Shown here in pieces: positions 1 to 10,400 of a DNA stretch of 64,000 nucleotides (positions are counted from its first letter, which is position 1; each line of letters begins with the position of its first letter). The DNA is from Ptychodera flava (lineage: Eukaryota > Hemichordata > Enteropneusta > Ptychoderidae), in the NCBI RefSeq assembly GCF_041260155.1, contig NC_091938.1, forward strand, positions 13,173,428 to 13,237,427, in the 5' to 3' direction. The notes beneath the pieces are model-generated. The model had not been told where the DNA came from and searched no databases. It was given only the letters and a program-made list of their open reading frames with translations. A program made the translations under genes and the position numbers.

Positions 1-239
1 ATCTCAGTTTCTCGCTGGCCGCGAGAGTTTAAAACTACCGATGACGTTATCTTTAGACATCCTACGGGTGCCATCAAAAGGAAACACAAAATCAGGGGCT
101 TAGATGTGTTCTTCCCCCGGCAGATTATCACATAGTACATTACTATTCAAGAGTGTATCACCATTCTTATAAGTTTATAGATTTCCAAAGCTCCGTTGGA
201 AGTATGTTTTCTTCTGAAATGTTTTCAAATTCAAGTAAC

Positions 240-441
240 CGTCAGTTATTCGTCCCTGTGACTACCGTCGACGCTATGGCGGACTGATATACTGTCCTTG
301 TGGCTGTTGAAGGGAGGTGTTCTGCGGTCGCAGTGAGAGGGTGGTACGACGTAGTAGTAATTGATAGGAAACAAACTATAACAACCGAATATTTTCAAGA
401 TTCAAAAATTATACAAAGGAATTTACAGCTCATTGATATAT
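240..441 (+). promoter_or_regulatory. Candidate Rab5 promoter and 5'UTR exon
   Basis: This stretch is richer in CG dinucleotides than its surroundings and ends at a strong splice donor (GTAAGTAC from position 442). The Rab5 start codon lies in an exon that opens with a good acceptor (CTTGCAG, ending at 4306), so a non-coding first exon must lie upstream, and this is the best candidate seen. A minimal ATG-GCG-GAC-TGA frame occurs near 275. The assignment is inference: no transcription start can be read, and other donors upstream of 4.3 kb cannot be excluded. Confidence 0.3.
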
Positions 442-3400
442 GTAAGTACAAGTTCTTCGTTGGGTTTGTTTTGCATTCGTCAAAATCGTCGCATTTAGAA
501 GTTGAAGAGTCCCTTTCTGACACAGTCGTTTCAAAATGGCTGCCTTCCTGGTCAGTTTCTTTACGTTTTATTCGGGGTCTATGCTATCCAGACTTTTGCT
601 TTGGCCACGAAGCAGTTTTGAACATTTAAGAAGCCCTTGGCACATCTCCATTCTTAAGTTGTATTGACGTCTATTCAGTACGGACTCGCCCATTCCTCAT
701 TTGTAGCAATCGAAAGTTGGTGACGTGACGCTTATTGTTTAGTGAAGGGAGTCACGGGTTTGTAGGGTATCTTTAACGTGATGATTTACAACTTTATGTA
801 AATTATTATTCTAAGTGACATTGTAATACATAAAATCTCAGGAATAAGCAATAACTTTCGACCCAGTTTTTAATCATTTGAAGGTATGCCACAAGAAAAT
901 CCTTCAAATTGAATCACATGACGATGCTTTTTTTAATAATGACTGTTACGTGACGACACATGATTGTCTGTTCACAGTCATTTCTCGAAAACCATGACAT
1001 ACGTACTCAATCCTAGCAGGAAAAATTAAGCAGCAACTGCTTTACAAATGCCCGAGGATATACAACTCTGTACCATTTGATTGTATAGAAGACTGTGATA
1101 AGTTGTAGTACTTGTGAATGAGGAGGTCCGGAATCTGTACAGTGGCCATTGATCCTGTCACAAGATGGCTTGTTTACATGCTTTAACTGTGACGTAATGT
1201 GGCGCCAATATCACCTGGGCCATCACACCTGACAAATTATTATTTTTAGAAGCAAGGGAACATGAGACCATATTGAAATCATATCTTCTATCAAGATATT
1301 CATGGTTATTATATAGTCATTTCTCTGTTTTCATTGTGCTTTGTTAGTTAGAAAAAATCCATCAAGAGGACATTTGTACCAGAGGTTAGGTGTGCAGTAA
1401 GTTATGCCACTGAGATAGTCTGTCTTTGCTATTTTATCATAATTCTCAATCCCTTTTGAAGATTTTTGGGGGATCCCACCCAGGTTTCAACCTATACATA
1501 TTAATGCATTCTCAGTAATGTCAAAATTAGCCATACATTTAACATGCAGGATGTCACTGAACACCTATGCTTGTGACCTTGATAAACATGACCTTTCACA
1601 CTTGACAGTTATGTGTATAACTACAGTGAAATTCTTCTAGCAGATAACTGTTATGTTTATGTATTAAATTCTGTAAGGGCTATTCTCTTTTTAAAGTGTC
1701 AGTGTAATTAAAAAATGTCTCATGATTAATGCTGCGTTTAAGCAAATCAAGTCACATGCTTTAAAATGAGAAAATTGGGTATAAAATTCCAATAATCATG
1801 TTTCATTTGAAGGCAAGTGAATGAGAATTCATCGTTTATTCACCGTATGAAATTGCTATCATTTTATGGTAACAATTAGGAGGACTAGTTGTTACCAGTA
1901 GCTTAATCGGATTTGTACTTGTAGTAGTTATTCATTTGGTCATATACCAAATACATCTATATTATGCTTAAACCAAACCAACAAAGAGTACATGACAAGG
2001 TATTTTGTTGCAGATCAACCCTGTTAAGAGATCTCAACAATTAAAGTTATTGAACAGTTGTTGTATGCCTTTCTTCCATGAAAAAAATGCAATGTTTTAT
2101 ATGCAAAGTTTCGTTGATACTTTCTTCAAAGACTACCTGAACTACCTTAAATTTCAAATACAGCAGTTTGGATAAAGGGTATTGTCGTTCTGTAAGAAGG
2201 AAACTTCACATTTGATATCTGTTTGAAGAGAAATTTGAAAATGTACTTCACCTTAAAATTTATTGCATGACATGTGCACTGTGTATACTGTATGCATGTC
2301 TCAAAAAGGACTGGAGTAATCCCAAATCAATGTTATGGTGTTATTATGCATTGTAGGCAAGGCTTTATGAAAATATTGATTGTTCATTGTATTTTGGCTG
2401 TTTCCTGCTGTTGACTTTGTTTTTCTGGACGTTTCAATTGCCAATATTTTCTCCTACTGACAGCAGAAGTATTATGATTGACATTTATTTGATTGTATAT
2501 TCAAATGTCTTTCTTACCTGGATGTCTTACTATTTCAACTATGTGCCCTACATGGTAATGTCAGAGCCATGCCATGACATCATCGTCCAATTTCATATAT
2601 TATCTATTAACCCGTACTCCAGTTTTACCTGTAATCATATCAGAAAAATTCAATCTGTTCTGTCAGGTGGAACTACTGTTATAGACGAGGAGTAGATGCT
2701 AAAGACTGATACCAAGCAGTATGAGCGTGAGTCATCAGTAAGGGACAGCATTGTTCAAATAAATGCATTGAAATGACCTTGTTGACAAGGAGAAAAAGAG
2801 CGTGGTGTCCCTCTCTGGCCGGAACAGGATGTTATCCCTTCAATGCCTTTACTCATTTACTACCACCAGCACCAGTCAGACAATCTCTCCAATTCACTCA
2901 GTCGGTATATTATGAATAATTTACTGAGGTGATTGAGACTTAGTCGGTATAATTAGAATTAAACTGTGGCTTAAGTGTCAATAGATGATTGGTTTGCACC
3001 AACTATTGAGTTGAGACTTAAGAGTTCATGAAAGTTCAGGGTAATTCTTCAGTGCTTGGCTGTTTAGGTCTGTCATACACTTTCTACAAAGACAAAATAG
3101 TAACTTTGGATTATTGTTTATCCTTGCAGTATTTCTGTTTCAGTAACCCTTGCCTGTTACATTGGCCCAGACAGTGGGATAAAGAGAACAAAATTTAATT
3201 CCTTCTTGTGTACAAATCAATAATGTTGACCTTTAGTAACTCTACTTTAGTGTTGAAATACAGTACAGTCATTGTCCTGCAGGCATATTACCACTTATAC
3301 CTTATTGCACTCTGTTGATATGGATGTGATATAGCATAATGGGAAATGGATTACAAAAATTCCAAGATGCTGAGTGTCAGTGTAATATATATTATACATC

Positions 3401-4306
3401 TCACAGAAAGGAGACTGCCGTGGAGAAAATAGAGCTATTGTTGTTTTCGTGTAAGCAAGATTTGTTAACTTTGAAGTAATAACTAATTTATTGGTACATG
3501 TGCGTCAGTGTAAGATTTACTGCTTTGCCAGGTCATTAGGTCTTGGTTGGACAAATTTTCATTATGTATCGGTAAAAGGTGTTGACGTGAGAATTTATTG
3601 CATGTATTTATTTTACATCAACTACCGCAATCCATGCAACCCTGGTTACTCATTTTAGATCACCCTGTAGACCTTGCTGGTAGTTCATTTCACATTCTGC
3701 TCGTACCTTTTGAATCCATCACATCACAACTGAACGAGGAATAGATGTTTCTCTCTGGTCTCAACCTTTGGGAACTGGGGAGTGTGATATTAGCCACTAG
3801 CCGTAAATGCAGAGATCTTGCAGTCGTTCAAGTCTGGAGGCAATAACAAATAGTTAGTTGGTGACTAGTGATTAGTATTTTCATTGAAATCAGGATATCA
3901 AAGGATATCGTATATTGTATGACTGATGTAATGGGTTATGGTCTATAGAATAGAAACCAGGTAGTATTCATATATGAGTCTCTTACTGGCAGACTCTTGT
4001 TGCATGTAAATGTATGTATACTTTACTGTTGTAAATCACAACCTGGCAAATTTATTTCTAACTTACGAATGTTCATGATAAGTTTGTTTAGTCTTCAAGT
4101 AATTTGTATAACAAGTATTTTCATTCAGAAAAGACCAATCACAAACATTTTACATGAAAAAAGTGGATGTATAATTATTTGAATCGACTGAACGTGTTTT
4201 GAAGAAAATTTTGAAGGTCAAGCAATATATGGAAACTTCAAGAGAGTACCTTTGTGTATGTATACAAGATAAGACATTAATTGTGGAACTTTCCTTCTTC
4301 TTGCAG
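442..4306 (+). other. Probable first intron of Rab5
   Basis: AT-rich sequence with only short unsupported reading frames. I see no conserved protein, RNA gene or repeat with clear ends. If the 5'UTR exon ending at 441 is real, this whole stretch is the first intron. The acceptor at 4300-4306 is preceded by a pyrimidine tract. Confidence 0.35.
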
Positions 4307-4414
4307 ATGAATCTTGCAAACTGAATCAAGTGTAACTGAAGATAGCCAACTTGACTTGCTAGAATAGTGAAAGACAAGAGGAGTTGTTAGCACTGGTGAA
4401 CACAAGGTCTGGTA

Positions 4415-7400
4415 ATGTCTGGAAGAGGCAATGTCCAACGGCCTAACGGCACACAGGGGAAAATATGCCAATTTAAATTGGTTCTACTAGGAGAATCAGC
4501 CGTTGGAAAGTCAAGTTTAGTACTTCGATTTGTGAAAGGACAATTCCATGAATACCAGGAAAGTACGATCGGAGGTGAGTGTTGGAGATCAAATTATTTA
4601 ATTTATTGTAAGTTTCTATATGATACATGTAACAGTGAGCCTCATGATACTCCAGGCTCTTTCACTTCACAGTCGGGAGTGTCACTCAGAATTTCATTGA
4701 CAAGGTATTGACTGTAGTGCTAACCCGCATGGATTATTTAAAATTGACCACAAATTGGGTTGTAAGTTGTCTTTTTGGTACAACTGAAAGGCATAACTTT
4801 GTCTTCTTTTCTCAACTTTTATGAATGGGTTACAGATTCCCAAACTGGTCATGTTAGCTCCCTGCCTCAACCCAGGCCATAGGAAGATGTAATTCAGCTG
4901 TGCCATTGTAAATTTGCTGCACAAAAACTTTTTCAATTGTGCAAAATGAAAGTGTAAAAGGGGAACATTGAAAATATGAGTGAAATTATGAAATTTGCAC
5001 ATCATGAACTAGTCTTTTTTTGGCAGAAATAATAGCATCAGCACCAAATATTTCATTCTAGAGGTCATCCAAATTACAGATGATTATCACCGTTACACCA
5101 CATCCGTCTGACCTTGTTAGAGCATTATAAAGTTACCATGTTCTGTATGGGTATATGTGCAAAGTGTACTAGAGAACAGCTTGAATTAGCAAAATGTTAT
5201 GCTTCAATCTATACAGATCAGAAAGTGTATCATGTAATGTGGAGATCTTGAGTTTCATAGGTATATTCATGGATGCTTGCCAGAAAAAAACAATGATTCT
5301 TACTTCATACCCTCATCGATCCATCCTGTTCTCCTGGTCCCCTGAACTATTCACCCAGACAGAAAGTACAAAGTACTTGATTTGCATGTGTACTTTGTAA
5401 ATTGTGAATGAGCGTGTTTAGTCGTTGAAGCATCCTTGTACCTCTTGGTCACAAAATGATTTAATTGTATACAAGTTGGCTAACTATCTGTAAATTTACA
5501 TCAGTTTTTTGTCTGCAGCGGCATTTTTAACACAGACAGTATGTCTGGATGACACGACAGTAAAATTTGAAATTTGGGATACAGCGGGCCAAGAACGGTA
5601 TCACAGCCTAGCACCCATGTATTACAGGGGAGCACAAGCTGCTATTGTTGTTTATGATGTTACAAATCAGGTGAGGAAAATAACACTTAACATTTATATC
5701 ATCATTTATGGAAATGTTGTAATTGTGGAATTGATACCTAGGATATTGTTGATACTAAAGATAAATTGAAATTACAGTATTAAATCAGTAATTCTGACTC
5801 ACACAAATGAAAATTCTGTGTTAATTATTGTGCTATTTTGTGCTCACTTAACTCTCTTAGTGTCGTACCCTTGATATAATAATGCTCAGTGCTAAAGTGT
5901 CACATAATATGACACATGACATTTTCGAGATTGGGATTTCCCATAGACCTTTCAAGATGTTCCCATATGGATGTTATCAGAGATTTGGTATAATGAAGTA
6001 AATTGAGTGATGAATGAATTAACTGGCTCTTCCAAACTTCCCTTCTCTTTATGTAATTTATACAAACCCCCTGTACCCCATTGCGTAGTTTATCTTTGCA
6101 TGCAAGGTTAGGTTTCGTACCAATACATAGAAGATATGATTAGGTGTACACAGACACCCTATGAAGTGAAAGATATAAAATGCTTGCTGAGTGAAATTTT
6201 GTTTCCAAACGATCAAGAGGGCATTTCACTGGGAAAGAAAATATAGAAGGCCGTGAGACGGATTGCAGTCAATTGTATAAAAATGCTGTTAGTCTAAGGA
6301 CTGTGAATTCAAAGCACATCAGAATTAACTCATACAGGAAACCTCAAAATGTTTGGCCAGACATTAAAAAGAACACATGTTCACACTAGATACAATCACT
6401 TTAATGCCATTACGTATTCCAGTCATGGCGTTACCGTCTGAAGTACTCCTGTGATCACCTTTTCCCATGTACTAGGAATTTCCCAGCATGTTAGGCGTCA
6501 TGGCAAAGAAGGCACTTAAGTTGCCATGAACTACCTACTGTATTTCTGAATGTGGACTTGAACAAGACGGGGGCATATTACCTGATTGTTTCTCTCAAAT
6601 GAAATGTTGAGGAAGACTGGCAGTGAAGGAATCACATGAAATATCATCTTATATCTTATTTTGATCATAATAGACTCGTAATGTTTATTTGGGGTTTTAA
6701 AAATTTGATCAAATATTCAAAAATTAATGTAAAATACAGTGGAATCATCTTTATGGATGTCTCATTAAAGATAAATTTGAATGTTTGAAATTGTTTTTGT
6801 AATGCTTCAGTTTACAAATCAGTGACAAATGATAATGTGTGAGCTTTTCTGATGACATCTTGTCAGTGTTGATGTGAAATGTCACATGAAACTGTCCAAA
6901 TGCATCCCAGATAGAAGTTCATCAACTACAAATAGGTTATGCCCATTACCGGTAAACATGATCTCTATTGATATAGATCTCCCATCATCACATATTACTT
7001 CATGGCCAGTGGAATGTGGAAATCACTGATTCCAGTGGTACAATGAAGCAAAAAAAGCGTCAGCTTTTGAATAGAGCAATACAGCATTAACGTCAGTCTT
7101 TACATCATTCTTTCTTCCTGAATGCTCACAATTGTTTGTGGTGTATGCACTGCTTTGGCACTTTACACAGTGACCCACAGCAGTCTGTGTTGTAACACTG
7201 AAAGCAAAATAAACAACTACTAGTCTTGTGTATTTGTGTACAAGTATTCATGTAAAGTTTTAATATATATATAAACTAAGTTCTTTCAGTAGATTCTTTT
7301 GTTTGGCTTTGCAAAGTGTCCAATTATTTTTCACTGGACAAACAGTGAAATTATTGGTTCAGGAAGTAGGGTTTTACATGTAAGGTTGCAAACAAAAGCA

Positions 7401-10400
7401 GATTGAATGGGCATTGCCATTATGGTTCTCAGAAATGTTATAATGAAAGCACATAAATTGGTTCGATGTTTGTGACCACGCCGTGTTTTTGACACTATTC
7501 ATCTTTTCTGGACAGGACACATTTGCACGTGCGAAGACATGGGTGAAGGAGTTACAAAGGCAGGCCAGCCCAAATATAGTTATAGCATTGGCTGGAAATA
7601 AATCAGATCTTGCGAATAAAAGGATGGTGGAATATGAGGTAGGTATTTACTATTCACAGAGCTTCAGTCTCAGATCAGTACGTAAACAAATATGAAATAA
7701 TATTTTAGAAATTGATGTGATTGGTAACAAACAGCACCAGATTCAACATGTTAGGCAGGCTGTTGTGTCTTGTAATTGGTACACCTCTGTATTTTTTATC
7801 TCTACATTTCCCGCTTGATGCAGGAAATGACTAAACTGTCATCGGTAACTACAATCATCAAAATTCTTGGAAGAGTATAATTGGTAACTGTGTGGTCACT
7901 GAGAGGCCCAGCCTCACTGTATAAATTAAATCAGGCGTGGGTTTATGATAAAGGTCGCTGGTGTATCTGTAAACCTAGTTACTGTAGTCACATGTATCCT
8001 GGCATCTTGAAACCCACTGGATGAGTTATTCTGCAGAATAGCCTGTGGGCAGATTGAAAAATGCAGCCGTAGAAAACTATTGATAATCTGTTGCTTGCAG
8101 ATGTAAGCCCCGGTGAAAGTTCATTTTGCTTTCATTTATGGCTTGCTATTGAGTACAACTTTCCTCAGTGTAGTAACACTAAAGATCATGTAGAAGAGAA
8201 TGCTGAAAAAGTCTTTGAAATGTTGGTCTCAGGCTTCTTGCTCAGTTGCAAACAAAATCTTCCAAAAATAGTTGAGATGTACATGCAATAGTGACAATTA
8301 AGTCACATTTAATCCAGAAGTGCAACAAAAATAGAGACATATTTTCGAAGTTTTGCTTTCAGTATGTGTGATTGGTAATAATGTTTAAAAATGATGTCAC
8401 TTTTCATAATGTTGAGTTTTGAGGTTTGAAACCAGTAGTAAAATGAAATACAGTATAGGGCAGTGAAATCAGCAGAACACCATTGTTCATTTTGTTTACT
8501 TGATGTATATTTGTAAATATTTGAAAATGACAGATAAAAATGTGTTATATAGGGTAATCCAATAGGAAGAGACAGATTCAGTGGTCAGATCTCACATTGT
8601 TGCATCTAGTAATCTGTATCACCATGTTTATGTACATTATGCAAACCGCCATGCTTTTGGCAGAATCTCTTCATATCATCTGTTTGTCAGTATTGTAAAC
8701 CAGGTCATACAACACATTTACAGTACAGTAGTTTGTGTAATTGGAGACAAAGTATCAAAATACCTAACAGGGGTGTGTCCCTCCAATCCCACCGATATCA
8801 TACATGCTTTTGAAGATTAGGGTTCTCTTGATTACTTAAAATGAAACTGGAGGGGGGGGGGGGGGCTTTTGGGGAGGAGGAGGGAAATTTAGGGGGTTTA
8901 CACGTGTGAGTTAAGTCCGGAGTTGACACCGGAATAAATTTAAACCTGTGTCAGTTGGACGTGTAAACAGACAACACCGAACTAACAAAGAACTAAATTA
9001 ATTCGGTGTCGGAGGGCTGGTCCAGGTTCGGTGCTCCGTACTAAACAATGGCCTATTTACACGTGTGACCAGAACACCGAACTAAACGCCGAACTATATC
9101 CTGTCTTCGGTTCGGCCATTACCACAATGGACGGTGTTCAAGTAAGAAGCTCTCGCGATCGCGGCAACAATTTGTCACAGGAAGAGATCAGGCTACTAAT
9201 TTCAATCTGGAGAGACGAAAACGTCATCCGTATGATGGACGGCACGTCGAGGGATCGGCAAGTGTATGAAGTCGTCGCTGCCAAGGCCAGGGAGAAGGGA
9301 CTCGAGAGGACAGCGGAACAATGCCACAAAAAAATCAAACGGTTGCGAGCTCAGTTCAAGTCCGTGTCCGACAACAACCGTCGTGGTGGCAGAGCTAGAA
9401 AAACGATGCCATTTTACGATGAGTTGTAGGTAGTAAAGGGAAAGCAACTCCACACATCGTTCATATTTGGGTTGTTTGCGTTTTGTGTATGATATTGTGT
9501 ATAATATAAGTGTATATCATGTTTGGCTGTTTTATGTAAAATGTTGCTTAGCCATGGCGAGACGTACCCGTAATCTACGTGTCTTGTGTTAATCCGCAAT
9601 GGAGCGGAGAGACTACTGTGACACTACGATCCTTTGGCACTACGTTTCGAAAACAGAGTTTTCTTCATCAGTTGCTTAAAATTTGTGATTGTTAAGACGT
9701 GTTGAATGGTTGATTGTATTTATTTGGTAATATGTTGTTCCATTTACGTTTGGTAGGGAAGGTAGAATGTCTACTGTTTGATCTTGTTGTGTTTGTGTGG
9801 GTTCGTGTGAACCTGAGTTTGAGCTATTAAGCTTATAGTTTTTGTGAAGTCTGGCGCTTATAAGTGTGTCGCCTATATTTCTGTTCCTTCTATATGCGAT
9901 TATTAGTTGGTTTTGGAACAGTTTTTTTTTTATTTTTTCGTCTTTTTCAAGTTCACTCCAGTTTTATGTCAGGGCTTGCTTGATTTTTGTTGTGTCGATG
10001 TACGGGCTATACGTTGTTATGAAGACTACTGTATTGTTGGTGGCGTCATTTCTTTCTTTCTGTTGTTCAAGCAGTCTTTTCCTACTTTTATGGTCTGTCT
10101 CTCTGATAATGCGTTCTATTTCATTTTTTTATATTGTCGGTCTTGTAATTTTTCACTAATTTTTTTTCACTAAATTGTGTGACTTTCTGTGTAAAATTCG
10201 TTTCGTTGTTACGTGTTCTGATGTATCGTAATGTTTCATCTTTGATCAGACCTTTGAATGTTGCTGCCGGATGGCATGAGTTTCTTTGTAAGAACTGGAA
10301 AGTATCTGTTGGTTTTGTGTGTGTCTTGATGTCGAGAATATTCTCTTTGTTGCATCGACGACCTTTGTAGATAGTCAGGGCTAAATATGTGATTTCTTCA

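Noticed and set aside
300-629. 109-codon plus-strand frame near the left edge
   Set aside because: Begins at a non-ATG codon, has no family resemblance, and runs across a strong donor that fits a Rab5 5'UTR exon.
2387-2695. 102-codon frame
   Set aside because: Low-complexity hydrophobic translation of AT-rich intron; no motif and no splice signals around it.
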